Shown here in pieces: positions 29,709 to 39,200 of a stretch of 64,000 nucleotides of DNA. A model generated the notes under the pieces. It was given only the letters and a program-made list of their open reading frames with translations, was not told the DNA's origin and made no database searches. The position numbers and the translations under genes were made by a program. The stretch comes from Burkholderia contaminans (GTDB lineage: Bacteria; Pseudomonadota; Gammaproteobacteria; Burkholderiales; Burkholderiaceae). The DNA is taken from assembly GCF_029633825.1 (NCBI RefSeq), contig NZ_CP090640.1, positions 1,054,001 through 1,118,000 on the forward strand, in the 5' to 3' direction. How positions within the stretch are numbered: the stretch's first letter is position 1; every line of letters starts with the position of its first letter.

Positions 29709-29967
29709 TTATCCAAAGGTGTTAACAGAGTTCGTATACATACGTAGTGATAGTTAACAAACCCTGTGCCTCACAGTGGATAACGTCCCTAACCTCATGA
29801 ATTCTCGACGGGAAGCAGAATGCATAACCCTGGGTGAGCCACGTGAACAGCGCCGGGAAGCACAGAACAACTTTTCGTCGATTCACAGCCGCGGCGACAT
29901 ATCCTCAATCGTTCCACTGTGAATCCAGAGGCTTGCCGGATGGTTATCCAGAGGGCAATGTGGATAA
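29709..29967. other. Cluster of DnaA-box-like sequences in a 690-bp gene-free region
   Basis: The stretch 29444-30133 has no convincing gene. It contains TTATCCAAA (29709-29717), AGTGGATAA (29775-29783, reverse of TTATCCACT), TTATCCAGA (29944-29952) and TGTGGATAA (29959-29967, reverse of the perfect box TTATCCACA). No dnaA, dnaN or plasmid replication gene is nearby, so it is not obviously an origin. Confidence 0.45.
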
Positions 29968-30013
29968 CATCACAGCGCATCGACGCGTTTTGCTGTGATG
30001 CGAACCGGTGAAG
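29959..30013 (-). repeat. 53-bp dispersed repeat, copy 6, inverted
   Basis: Read on the minus strand: TTCACC, spacer, TCACAGCAAAACGCGTCG, spacer, TTATCCACA. It has the same layout and length as the five copies 12 kb away and carries the one perfect DnaA box. Confidence 0.6.
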
Positions 30014-30092
30014 CCAACGCTCCCGGCATCACGAGGCAACATCGATCGTCGGCCCTCACGCACGCCGATTCAAAAAATTTTCACGAAGGGGC

Positions 30093-30121
30093 TTGTGCTC
30101 CTCAAAAACCCTCTCTATAAT
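30093..30121 (+). promoter_or_regulatory. Promoter of tRNA-Val
   Basis: TTGTGC (30093-30098), 17 bp, TATAAT (30116-30121), ending 12 bp before the mature tRNA. Confidence 0.85.
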
Positions 30122-30133
30122 TCGCGGCTTCTT

Positions 30134-30210
30134 AGGCTCGTAGCTCAGTTGGTTAGAGCACCACCTTGACATGGTGGGGGTCGTTGGTTCGAATCCAATC
30201 GAGCCTACCA
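30134..30210 (+). tRNA. tRNA-Val (anticodon GAC)
   Basis: A 77-nt cloverleaf with encoded CCA. The acceptor arms AGGCTCG and CGAGCCT pair, the T-arm contains GGTTCGAATCC, and the anticodon loop reads TTGACAT with anticodon GAC, which decodes GUC (Val). A strong promoter and a terminator flank it, so it is transcribed alone. Confidence 0.95.
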
Positions 30211-30273
30211 ACGAACAAATGAAGGGGTCTGGCAGCACAACTTGCCTACAGGCAATGCGGCTCGCCAACATAC

Positions 30274-30308
30274 AAACGCCACGCGGCAACATCGCGTGGC
30301 GTTTTTCT
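30274..30308 (+). terminator. Terminator of tRNA-Val
   Basis: AAACGCCACGCG and CGCGTGGCGTTT form a 12-bp perfect stem with a 7-nt loop, followed by TTTTTC. Confidence 0.9.
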
Positions 30309-30518
30309 TTTTCCGGCCGAAACAACGCATGTCGCCCCGATGCGTTGTGCGATCCGCGGCATCGCATCCTTCCTCGCCGGCACCTCGATCTGCCATGCAA
30401 CGGCCACCGCGCCGCGCGTAGAATCGTGTGCGCATCGAAGCGACCGTTCCGACCGTCGCCCGATTTCCAGCACATCAAAACAACGACGCGCGATCCGCGC
30501 GACTGAGAGCACACGACC

Positions 30519-31022
30519 ATGTCCGACGTCACGACCGCCACATCCTCCGCGAGCAACGACGAGATCGCCGCTTACGTCGGCAAGAAAGCCGCCTGGTTCG
30601 AGAAGAAGTTGGAGATCGCCGCATCGAGAAAGAACCGGCAGTCGTGGAACTGGGCAGCCTGTTTCCTGGGCCCGGTGTGGATGGCGTATCGCTGCATGTA
30701 CTGGCAGGCGGCGGCCGTTCTTGGCGCGACGCTCGCGATCACGCTGGTCGAGCTGCTGTTCTTCCCGAAATACTTCGAATCGAGCGCGCTCGACCCGATC
30801 ACCATCGGGATCGCGGTCGCGCTCGGCTGGTGCGGGAACAGCCTCTACAGGACGCACGTCGTACGCCAGATCGAAAAACTGCGCCCGAGCGCGACGTCCC
30901 GCGAATCGTTGCTCGCGCTGCTGGAAGCGCAGGGCGGCACGAACGGGCTCGCGGCAGCCGGTTTCGCGATCGCGACGCCGTTGCTCGGCTTCCTGATCTA
31001 TATCGTGGCCGGGACATATTGA
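30519..31022 (+). CDS. DUF2628 family membrane protein
   Basis: The 167-residue product has a polar N terminus, then N-W-A-A-C-F-L-G-P-V-W-M-A-Y-R near residues 44-58, the hallmark of the DUF2628 family, followed by hydrophobic helices near 62-82 and 90-108 and a C-terminal helix at 145-165. Function is unknown for the family. No operon partner is evident: a tRNA terminator lies upstream and a convergent sigma gene downstream. Confidence 0.85.
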   Translation: MSDVTTATSSASNDEIAAYVGKKAAWFEKKLEIAASRKNRQSWNWAACFLGPVWMAYRCMYWQAAAVLGATLAITLVELLFFPKYFESSALDPITIGIAVALGWCGNSLYRTHVVRQIEKLRPSATSRESLLALLEAQGGTNGLAAAGFAIATPLLGFLIYIVAGTY

Positions 31023-31123
31023 TCGCAGGAGCCGGCGGCCGGTAAAGCAGGGCGGCAGGACGGAGAACAGGGCGCATCGCGGCCACGCATGCGCACGGCA
31101 CACGACGCGTGATCTCGCTGCGC

Positions 31124-32005
31124 TCAGTGCAGATGCCTCAACTTGTCAGGATTCCGCACGACATAGATCGCGACGATTTTCCCGTCCTCGATCTCGAGCG
31201 CGGTGGTCTGCAACTCGCCGTCAGATTCCAGCGTGACGAAACCCGGCAACCCGTTGATGAACCCCGCACGCACGAACTTCGACGCATGCGTGGCGAACAG
31301 CCCGGCCAGGAATTCGTGCACCTTCATCACGCGCTCGAAGCCGAACACCGGCTTGCCGGCAGCCGTGCGTTTGCCGCCACCGTCCGAATGCAGGCTCACG
31401 TCCTCGGCGAGCATCGCGCCGAGCGCGCGCATGTCGCCGCTGCGTGACGCCGCAAAAAACGCTTCCGCCAATTCGATCCCGCGCTGCTTCTCGACGTGAA
31501 AACGCGGCCGCGCCTCGCGCACATGCGTGCGGGCCCGCGCGGCGAGCTGCCGGCACGCGGCCGGGTCGCGCTGGATCGTCGTGGCCACCTCGTCGAACTC
31601 GAGGCCGAACACGTCGTGCAGCAGGAAGGCCGCGCGTTCGAGCGGCGAGAGCCGTTCGAGCGCGAGCAGCAGCGGCAGTGTGACGTCCTCCTGCTCGTCT
31701 TCCTCGACGACCGGCTCGGGCAGCCACGGGCCGATATAGGTCTCGCGCTGGTGCCGTGCGGACTTCAACTGGTCGAGGCACATGCGCATCACCATGCGGC
31801 GCAGGAACGCTTCAGGAACGCGCACCTCGGTGCGGTCGACGTCCATCCAGCGGATGAACGCCTCCTGCACCATGTCCTCGGCATCCGCGACGGAACCGAG
31901 CATCCGGTACGCGACGCGGATCAGCGTGCGGCGCAGCGGGTCGAAGCTCGCCGCCGCATCGGCCCGTGCTTCGGCGCTGTCCTTGGCCGGGTCGAGATTC
32001 GGCAT
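31124..32005 (-). CDS. ECF41-type RNA polymerase sigma factor
   Basis: A 293-residue sigma factor. Region 2 (about residues 22-90) has Y-R-M-L-G-S-V-A-D-A-E-D-M-V-Q-E-A-F-I-R-W and region 4 (about 125-180) has L-S-P-L-E-R-A-A-F-L-L-H-D-V-F. A SnoaL-like C-terminal domain of about 110 residues starts after the A-R-P-R-F segment and is the built-in regulator of ECF41 proteins. It starts at ATG 32005, sharing TGATG with the stop of the AhpD-like gene. ECF41 sigma genes are characteristically linked to carboxymuconolactone decarboxylase/AhpD-like partners, exactly as here, and no separate anti-sigma factor is needed. The sequence in front of the pair matches the known ECF41 promoter. Confidence 0.93.
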   Translation of the reverse strand: MPNLDPAKDSAEARADAAASFDPLRRTLIRVAYRMLGSVADAEDMVQEAFIRWMDVDRTEVRVPEAFLRRMVMRMCLDQLKSARHQRETYIGPWLPEPVVEEDEQEDVTLPLLLALERLSPLERAAFLLHDVFGLEFDEVATTIQRDPAACRQLAARARTHVREARPRFHVEKQRGIELAEAFFAASRSGDMRALGAMLAEDVSLHSDGGGKRTAAGKPVFGFERVMKVHEFLAGLFATHASKFVRAGFINGLPGFVTLESDGELQTTALEIEDGKIVAIYVVRNPDKLRHLH

Positions 32006-32481
32006 CAGGCCACCATCTTCGCGGCGGCGGCCTTTGCATCGGCCGGCTCGATCCACAGCCCGAAGCCGACCGCGAGCCGGTTCCAGCCGTTGATCACGTT
32101 GATCATCAGCGTGAGTTTCACCTGTTCCTCCTGGCTGAAGTGGTCGTTCAGCGCCGCGTAGGCCGCTTCGTGCGCCGCGTGGCCCTCCGACAGCCGCGTG
32201 AGTGCTTCGGTCCAGCCGAGCGCCGCGCGTTCGCGGTCGGTGTAGCAGGGCGCTTCGCGCCACGCGGACAGCAGGTAGATGCGCTGCTCGGTCTCGCCTT
32301 GCTCGCGCGCCTCGGCCGCGTGCATGTTAATGCAGTTCGCACACGCGTTGATCTGCGATGCGCGGATCTTGACCAGTTCGATGAGCGTCGGCTCGAGGCT
32401 CTGCGCGGCGGCGATCGAGACGGTCATCCAGTGCTTCATCAGGGCGGGCGCGGCGGCAAACGGATTGAGCTTCGCAGTCAT
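32005..32481 (-). CDS. AhpD-like / carboxymuconolactone decarboxylase family protein
   Basis: A 158-residue alpha-helical protein with the AhpD redox motif C-A-N-C-I-N-M-H (near residues 51-58) preceded by V-K-I-R-A-S-Q-I-N-A. Members reduce peroxides or act on related substrates with the C-x2-C pair. It begins at ATG 32481 behind AAAGGAG and an ECF41-type promoter, and its stop overlaps the start of the ECF41 sigma gene. It is therefore almost certainly a regulon member of that sigma factor. The actual substrate is unknown. Usual family length. Confidence 0.9.
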   Translation of the reverse strand: MTAKLNPFAAAPALMKHWMTVSIAAAQSLEPTLIELVKIRASQINACANCINMHAAEAREQGETEQRIYLLSAWREAPCYTDRERAALGWTEALTRLSEGHAAHEAAYAALNDHFSQEEQVKLTLMINVINGWNRLAVGFGLWIEPADAKAAAAKMVA

Positions 32482-32515
32482 GGTCCTTCTCCTTTCGTGT
32501 GGGTTCCGCCGATAT

Positions 32516-32543
32516 GACGAGCGAGCCCCCCGCGTGTGTGACA
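32516..32543 (-). promoter_or_regulatory. ECF41-type promoter
   Basis: On the minus strand TGTCACA (32537-32543) is followed after 17 bp by CGTC (32516-32519). This matches the published ECF41 consensus TGTCACA-N16/17-CGTC, and it lies about 35 bp before the AhpD-like start codon. Confidence 0.85.
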
Positions 32544-33047
32544 TCGACGCGAAATTTTTTTTTCGAAGCCGGCGAGCGAATCGGCGCAGAAGGCCGCAAG
32601 GCAAAGGCGGGCAGGGTGCGCGTCGAACGCAATAAGCGCAGCGAGCATGCTTTGCACGCCCGTGCTGGTCAGACGATTTCGCATTCACGTCATGGTGATG
32701 ATCGCGGCCGCGCGGACGTCCGCGGCGTGCGTCGATCACAACGGCCGACGCATGCCCCTCCGAATACCCATCGATACGCGCTGATGTCAGCAATTGGCAG
32801 GTGATCGATTACTTTCATTTACATTTATCTGCTGTTTCGTCCGCATCTCGGTCAGCAACATTCACATTTCTGGACCATACTGTTCTGCACGGGCAGATGA
32901 AGTGATGTCGCATCCGCGGCCCGGCGCGCGCGCCGGCTGCCCGACGACGCAGCAGCAGGTCGCACGTCAGCCGCGCGCATCACGCGCAAGGCTTTCCCTT
33001 TTCCGACAACACGCAACGCAGCGAATCGCGACGTGGACGGTAAACCG
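32544..33047. other. Gene-free stretch between ahpD-like gene and egtB
   Basis: About 500 bp in which I see no supported gene. It must contain the egtB promoter, but I could not identify one with confidence. Confidence 0.5.
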
Positions 33048-34271
33048 ATGAGCCTTCTTGCATCGCAGCTTCAGCGCCGTTACCAGGACGTGCGCGCCCA
33101 TAGCGTCGCGTTGACCGCGACGCTATCCGCCGAGGATCAGGCCGTGCAGTCGATGCCCGACGCCAGCCCGACGAAATGGCACCTCGCGCATACGACCTGG
33201 TTCTTCGAAACCGTCGTGCTGATGCGCCGCGTGCCCGGCTACGCGCCGTTCGACGCGGCCTTCCAGTTCCTCTTCAATTCCTATTACGAAGCGCTCGGCC
33301 CGCGCCATCCGCGGCCGCAACGCGGGCTGCTCACGCGCCCGTCGCTCGACGAGGTGCATGCGTACCGGCAGCACGTCGACGACGCGATGCTGCGCGTGCT
33401 GGCCGGCGCCGACGCGGCGCTGCTCGAGACGATCGCGCCCGAGGTCGAGCTCGGCCTGCATCACGAGCAGCAACACCAGGAGTTGATCGTCACCGACATG
33501 CTGCACGCGTTCTCGTGCAACCCGCTGAAGCCGGCGTTCCGGCCGCGCAACGGAACGGACGCGGGCGCGATGGCCGCGGGCGATGCCGGCGCCCAGCACT
33601 GGCTGCACCAGCCGGGCGGGCTCGTCGAGATCGGCCACGACGGCGATGCGTTCTCGTTCGACAACGAACGGCCGCGCCATACGGCGCTCGTGCGGCCATA
33701 CGAGATCGCGGACCGCCTCGTGACGAATGCGGAATTCGCGGCGTTCGTCGCCGACGGCGGCTATGCGCGCCCCGAGTTCTGGCTGTCGGACGGCTGGGCC
33801 ACGGTGCAGCGGGAAGGGTGGCAAGGGCCCGCGTACTGGATGCCCGACGATGACGATGCGGCCGCCACGCGCGTACGGCGCACGTTCGGCCTGCACGGCG
33901 TCGAGCCGCTCGCACCCGACGCGCCGGTGTGTCACGTGAGCTTCTACGAAGCGGCCGCGTACGCGGAATGGGCCGGCGCGCGCCTGCCGACCGAATTCGA
34001 ATGGGAAGCCGCGTTTCCCGCCGAAGGCATCCGGCAGATGCTCGGGCACGTGTGGCAATGGACGCGCTCGTCCTACGAGCCGTACCCGGGCTTTCGGCCG
34101 CTCTCCGGGGTAGCTGCCGAATACAACGGCAAGTTCATGGTCGGCCAGCAAGTCCTGCGCGGCAGCAGCATCGCGACGCCGCCCGGGCACGAACGGCCGA
34201 CGTACCGCAATTTCTTTCCGCCGGCCGCGCGCTGGCAATTCACGGGAGTGCGACTTGCGCGAGACGTCTGA
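33048..34271 (+). CDS. egtB: Ergothioneine synthase EgtB (hercynylcysteine sulfoxide-forming)
   Basis: A 407-residue non-heme iron enzyme that joins hercynine to a thiol donor and oxygen in ergothioneine synthesis. The N-terminal DinB-like domain supplies iron ligands: K-W-H-L-A-H-T-T-W-F-F-E-T near residue 45 and H-H-E-Q-Q-H-Q-E near residue 137. The C-terminal FGE-sulfatase-like domain includes C-H-V-S-F-Y-E-A-A-A-Y-A-E-W-A-G and R-L-P-T-E-F-E-W-E-A-A. The start is ATG 33048; GTG 33033 would add five residues. EgtD overlaps by 17 bp. No egtA, egtC or egtE is present, consistent with the two-gene arrangement common in proteobacteria; whether the donor is cysteine or gamma-glutamylcysteine is not visible. 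Confidence 0.94.
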   Translation: MSLLASQLQRRYQDVRAHSVALTATLSAEDQAVQSMPDASPTKWHLAHTTWFFETVVLMRRVPGYAPFDAAFQFLFNSYYEALGPRHPRPQRGLLTRPSLDEVHAYRQHVDDAMLRVLAGADAALLETIAPEVELGLHHEQQHQELIVTDMLHAFSCNPLKPAFRPRNGTDAGAMAAGDAGAQHWLHQPGGLVEIGHDGDAFSFDNERPRHTALVRPYEIADRLVTNAEFAAFVADGGYARPEFWLSDGWATVQREGWQGPAYWMPDDDDAAATRVRRTFGLHGVEPLAPDAPVCHVSFYEAAAYAEWAGARLPTEFEWEAAFPAEGIRQMLGHVWQWTRSSYEPYPGFRPLSGVAAEYNGKFMVGQQVLRGSSIATPPGHERPTYRNFFPPAARWQFTGVRLARDV

Positions 34272-35268
34272 CCAGACGGCCACGAGCAGTGGCCAGCAAC
34301 CCGCCCGCGATTCGCGGCCCAGCGCGTTCGAGCGCGACCTGATCGACGGGCTGTCGCGCACGCCGCGCAGCATTCCGCCGAAATACTTCTACGATGCAGC
34401 CGGCTCCGCGCTGTTCGATCGCATCTGCGAACTGCCGGAGTATTACCCGACCCGCACCGAGCTCGGCATCCTGCGCGATCGCGCGGCCGAGATCGTGCGG
34501 CGCGTCGGCCCGCATGCGGAACTCGTCGAATTCGGCGCGGGTTCGCTCGAGAAGATCCGCGTGCTGCTCGACGCGTTCGCGGGCAACTATGCGAACGCGC
34601 CGGCACGCTACGTGCCGGTCGACATCTCGGCCGACTACCTGCACGACGCGGCCGCTCGGCTGCGTGCGGCCTATCCGTGGCTCGACGTCGCGCCGATCGC
34701 GGCCGACTACACGAAGGCCGAGCAACTGGCCGCGCTGACCGCGACACCGGCGCGGCGCATCGGCTTCTTTCCCGGCTCGACGATCGGCAATTTCTCGCCG
34801 GAAGAGGCCGATGCGTTCCTGCGCGATGCGGCGCGGCTGCTGCGCGGCGGCGGCTTGCTGGTCGGCGCCGATCTCGTGAAGGACGAGCGCAGGCTGCACG
34901 ACGCGTACAACGATGCGCAGGGCGTGACCGCGCAGTTCAACCTGAACCTGCTCGCGCGCGCGAACACCGAGCTCGGCGCGGATTTCAACGTCGACGCGTT
35001 CTCGCATTGCGCGTTCTACGACCGCGCACGGCAGCGCATCGAGATGCATCTCGTCAGCGACATCGCGCAGACCGTGCACGTGCGCGGCCATGCGTTCCGC
35101 TTCGACGCCGGCGAGCGCATCCACACGGAGAACTCGCACAAGTTCACGATCGACGGCTTCCGTGCGATCGCGCGCCGTGCAGGGTTCGTGCCCGATACCG
35201 TGTGGACCGACGCGGACAACCTGTTCAGCGTGCACTGGCTGCGCAGCGTCGACGACATTCGCGCGTGA
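34255..35268 (+). CDS. egtD: L-histidine N-alpha-trimethyltransferase EgtD
   Basis: A 337-residue SAM-dependent enzyme that trimethylates histidine to hercynine, the first step of ergothioneine synthesis. Motifs: the N-terminal S-I-P-P-K-Y-F-Y-D family signature (near residue 45), Y-Y-P-T-R-T-E near residue 65, E-F-G-A-G-S-L-E-K near residue 100 as SAM motif I, and F-F-P-G-S-T-I-G-N-F near residue 172. It starts 17 bp inside egtB on another frame, so the genes are coupled. The first ATG gives a short Ser/Gln-rich lead before the conserved part. Confidence 0.95.
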   Translation: MRETSDQTATSSGQQPARDSRPSAFERDLIDGLSRTPRSIPPKYFYDAAGSALFDRICELPEYYPTRTELGILRDRAAEIVRRVGPHAELVEFGAGSLEKIRVLLDAFAGNYANAPARYVPVDISADYLHDAAARLRAAYPWLDVAPIAADYTKAEQLAALTATPARRIGFFPGSTIGNFSPEEADAFLRDAARLLRGGGLLVGADLVKDERRLHDAYNDAQGVTAQFNLNLLARANTELGADFNVDAFSHCAFYDRARQRIEMHLVSDIAQTVHVRGHAFRFDAGERIHTENSHKFTIDGFRAIARRAGFVPDTVWTDADNLFSVHWLRSVDDIRA

Positions 35269-35565
35269 TGCGCGCCGCTTGCGAACCGCTCGCGTAGGGT
35301 GCGGGCGGTTCGCTTTCAACGCATTCCGATGCACGTCGGCGCGTGCCGATCGCGCGGTTTCGTGCCGAAAATCCCTTTTTTACCGGTCCGATGCACCGCC
35401 GCAACGGTGTTTGGAAGGCGGCCTCTTCCTTGTCCGGCAAGGCTTTGCGGGAACCCGTAAACGTCCGTTACCTGTCTCGCATACCCGTTTCACCTGTGTC
35501 TGTGTCCGGTGCCTAGACTCCGAACCGTATTCACATGACGCACGACACGTGCAGGGAGTTGCGAG

Positions 35566-35868
35566 ATGAACAAGAAACTCATTCTCGGTGCAGTTCTCGG
35601 TGTAGCGGCGCTGGCAGCTTCGGGCGTCGCCTCGGCCCACGTCGACCTGTCGGTCGGCATCGGTGTACCTGCCTATGTGGCGCCGGCGCCTGTCTACGTA
35701 GCGCCGCCTCCGCCCGTCATGTACGCGCCGGTCGGCTATCGCGATGACGGTTGGCGCGGCGACGGCTGGCGTGAGCGCGAATGGCGCGAACACGAGTGGC
35801 GCCGCCGTGAATGGCGCGAGCACGAATGGCGCGATCATGGCGGCTGGCGCGGCGGCCGTTGGGATTAA
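35566..35868 (+). CDS. Small exported Trp/Arg-rich protein
   Basis: A 100-residue protein with a clear signal peptide (M-N-K-K, hydrophobic core, cleavage near A-S-A-H). The middle is Val/Ala/Pro-rich (Y-V-A-P-A-P repeats), and the last 45 residues are built from W-R-E/W-R-x units (W-R-E-H-E-W occurs twice). Family not recognised; similar low-complexity exported proteins are common in Burkholderia. AGGGAG precedes the start. Another small exported protein follows after about 37 bp, perhaps in the same transcript. Confidence 0.8.
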   Translation: MNKKLILGAVLGVAALAASGVASAHVDLSVGIGVPAYVAPAPVYVAPPPPVMYAPVGYRDDGWRGDGWREREWREHEWRRREWREHEWRDHGGWRGGRWD

Positions 35869-35905
35869 GCGGTTCGACTGACCACAACAAGAGGAGAATC
35901 AAGAC

Positions 35906-36160
35906 ATGATGCCCATTCGACACATCAGGCTGTGCGCCACCGCGGCCATCGTTGCGCTTGCCACGATCGGCAGCGCGCACGCGGCGGGCTGCATGAAGGG
36001 CGCGGTGGTCGGCGGTGTGGCCGGCCACTATGCGGGGCACCACGCGGTCGTCGGCGCGGTGGGCGGCTGTATCGTCGGCCACCACATGGCGAAGAAGCAG
36101 GCGCAGGAGCAGGCCGCGCAGCACAAGGCCGCCGCGCAGGGCCTGCAGCCGGCGCAGTAA
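35906..36160 (+). CDS. Small exported Gly-zipper-like protein
   Basis: An 84-residue protein with a signal peptide (cleavage after A-H-A), followed by a Gly/Ala/His-rich stretch with G-A-V-V-G-G-V-A-G-H and G-A-V-G-G-C-I-V-G-H-H, which resembles glycine-zipper sequences, and a Gln/Ala-rich tail. The strong site GAGGAGA lies upstream of the start. Function unknown; an envelope-associated role is inferred from the signal and zipper. Confidence 0.75.
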   Translation: MMPIRHIRLCATAAIVALATIGSAHAAGCMKGAVVGGVAGHYAGHHAVVGAVGGCIVGHHMAKKQAQEQAAQHKAAAQGLQPAQ

Positions 36161-36227
36161 GCACCGTCGTCACCGGGGCGGCGCTGTGGCGGGTTGCCCC
36201 GCCCAGTGCGCCCGGTGCGTGCCTCAT

Positions 36228-36255
36228 GAAAAAAGGGCGGCTCAACGCCGCCCTT
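36228..36255 (-). terminator. Terminator of the type III R-M operon
   Basis: An 8-bp stem AAGGGCGG/CCGCCCTT with a 7-nt loop, followed on the minus strand by a run of U, directly after res. Confidence 0.85.
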
Positions 36256-36259
36256 CGCT

Positions 36260-39200
36260 TTACCGCCCGGCGCCCGCCAGCGGCGCCGCAGGTTCGAACA
36301 ACGCATCGGCCTGCCTGACGCGCACGAAGCGCGCCGCACCGTCGCCGTCCACCAGCGCCCGGAAATGCGCCTCGCCGCACGCGAGCTTCGCACGCTCGTG
36401 CTCGCTCGGCACGTTGCCGTCCGCATTCGGCGTATCGACGACGAAGTACAGCCGCTCGCCGCCGTCCTGTTCCGCGAGCACCGCCCAGTCCGGGTGATAA
36501 CTGCCCAGCGGCGTCTGCACGCGGAACCACGCGGGCAGCTTCGCGTACAGCTTCACGCCGTCGTGCGCCTCGAGCGCATCGGCGAACGCGCGCTCCGCGT
36601 CCGTCTCGCACACGACCGCCTCGTGGATCGACTTCTGCGCATCGGGCCGCAGGTTGCGCAGGTAGCCGGTCAGCGCCTCGCTCTCGAACGATTCCAGCGC
36701 ATGCACATGGCGCTCGCCGAGCTTGCGGTACGCGATGCCCGCGACGAGCGCGTGGCGCTTGCAGCGGTTGATCGCATCGGCCGCGACCGCAATGAATTGC
36801 TGCGGATTCACGCGGAAATCCTCGAGCCGGCCGCTGTCGGCCAGGATCGTCGCGAGCGAACGGCGCGTGAGCTGCGTGCGGTCCTGCAGTTCGGTGAGCA
36901 GGTCGGGCAGCGGCAGCTCGCCTTCGTCGAGCAGCACCGTGCCGGCGCCGGCCACCTCGATCGCCTCGATGCCGGCCTTGCCGATGTCGATCTCGGCCTT
37001 GCGCCACTGCAGCCGTGCGCGCGCGATGTCCGGTGCGGCGTGCAGCGCGGCCGCGCAGTCGCGCACGAGCTTCGCGTTGTCGAACTCGACGCGGTACACC
37101 GTGCGATGGCGGATGCGGTCCCACAGTGCGCGGAAATCCTCGCCGAACACGACAGCCTTGCCCGACGCATCGCGCCGCAGCGCGATCGCGCGGCGCTCGT
37201 CCGCGTTGCGCACGGCAAAGCGGCCCGACAGCTTGCGCAGCGTCGCGACGATCGGCGCGCGCAGCATCTCGAACGCCTCCGGCAGCACCAGCGCGCTCTG
37301 GCGCAGCGCATCCTTCAGCCGGTCGAGCACCTTGCCCTGCGCGTCGACGTAGCCTTGCTCGTGCAGGTGGTTCCACAGCACGCGCGACAGCTCGGTGCCG
37401 AGCGCATGCGCGGGTCCGTCGCTTTCCTGCACGGGCAGCGCTGCGAACTGGTGTTCCTCGACGATCCCGAAACGGATGCCCGTATCGGCCTCGATTTCCT
37501 TCTGCAGGTTCTCCGCGAACGATTCGTAGCGCTCGGTCGCGATCACGGTGAGCGTGTTCACGCCCGGATCGCGCACGCGTTCGCCGTCCTGGTCGACGGC
37601 GAGGCGCAGCCCGCGGCCGAGCGTCTGGCGGCGTTCGCGTTCGGTCTGGATGTCGCGCAGCGTGCAGATCTGGAACACGTTGGGGTTGTCCCAGCCTTCC
37701 TTCAGCGCCGAGTGCGAGAAGATGAACTTCAGCGGCGTGTCGAACGACAGCAGCGCTTCCTTCTCGCGCATGATCAGGCCGTACGCGCGCTCCGCGTTTT
37801 CGCGGGCCGCGGCGCTGCTTTCGCTCGTGTCGGTCCAGCCGCCCTTGCGGTCGATCGAGAAGTAGCCGTTGTGCGCACGCCCGACTTCGAGCGCCACGTC
37901 GACGCCGTCGAACAGCGCGCGATAGGCCGGCACGCGCGCAGCACGTGCATATTCCTCTTCGAAGATCAGCGCGTAGTCGCCCTTCACGGGCATCCCGTTC
38001 TCGTCGTAGCGGCGATAACGCTCGACTGAATCGACGAAGAACAGCGACAGCACCTTCACGCCGCGTTCGGCCAGGCGCAGCTCCTTGTCGAGATGCTCGC
38101 GAATCGTGCGGCGGATCATCTCGCGCTGCACGGCGAGCGTATCGATATCGCCGAACGCCTCGCCGAGCGACAGGAACGCCTCGCCTTCCGGATGGCGCAG
38201 CTCGACGTATTCGGCGCCCTTCACCGCATGGACTTCGCCGATCCGCAGCCCCGCATACAGCGCGCGTTTCGTCAGGCGTTCGAGATCGTCGCCGTCGGTG
38301 GCCGACACGATCTGGCGCTTCACGCCGGCCGTGGTCGCGACGTCGAGCTCGATGCGCGCGCTGATCGCGCCGCGCCGGTTCGACACGCCGACGAGCCGCA
38401 CGTACGGCTTGTTGTGCGCATCCTCGACGATCGCCGACGCGATCTCGATCTGCTTGACGAGCTTGCGCTCGTACGCGTCGACCGCGTCGAGCCGGTACAC
38501 CATGTGGTGACGGTCGACGTGCGTGGCCGAATAGCGCAGCGTGCAGAGCGGCGCCATCGCGGCGAGCGCTTCGCGGCCACGGCCTTCGAGCCCGCCGTCG
38601 ACGCTTTGCGGCTCGTCGACGATCACGATCGGCCGCGTCGCGCGGATCAGGTCGATCGGCTTCTCGCCGCCGGTCTTCTCGCTGTCCTTGTAGAGGTTGT
38701 TGATTTCCTTCTTGTTGATCGCGGCCACCGTCATCACCATGATCTGGATCGCCGCGCTCGCCGCGAAGTGGCGCACCTGGCCGAGCTTCGCGGAGTCGTA
38801 CAGGAAGTAGTCGTACGGCACGCCCGCATACAGCGCGCGGAAGTGATCCTCGGTGATCGCGAGCGTCTTGTGCACGCCTTCCTTGATCGCGATCGACGGC
38901 ACGACGATCACGAACTTCGTGAAGCCGTAGCGGCGGTTCAGCTCGAAGATCGTGCGCAGGTACACGTAGGTCTTGCCGGTGCCGGTTTCCATCTCGACGG
39001 TGAAGTCGCGCGAGCCGGGCAGGCCGGACGGCGGCAGCCCGCCGCGCAGCTGCACGTCGGCGAGATTGCGCGCGAGCGCGTCGTCGGTCAGCGACAGCCG
39101 GTTGCCGACACCCTGTTCCGACACGGCGAAGCCGAGCGAGCCTTGCGCGGCGGCGGTCGTGCCGGGGGCGGCGTTCGCGAGCACGCTGAAGTCGCCGCGA

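Noticed and set aside
29444..30133. Chromosomal or plasmid replication origin
   Set aside because: DnaA-like boxes exist, but there is no dnaA/dnaN/rep/par gene nearby and no strongly A+T-rich unwinding region.
36365..38029. 554-codon plus-strand open frame
   Set aside because: Antisense to res; Arg-rich shadow.
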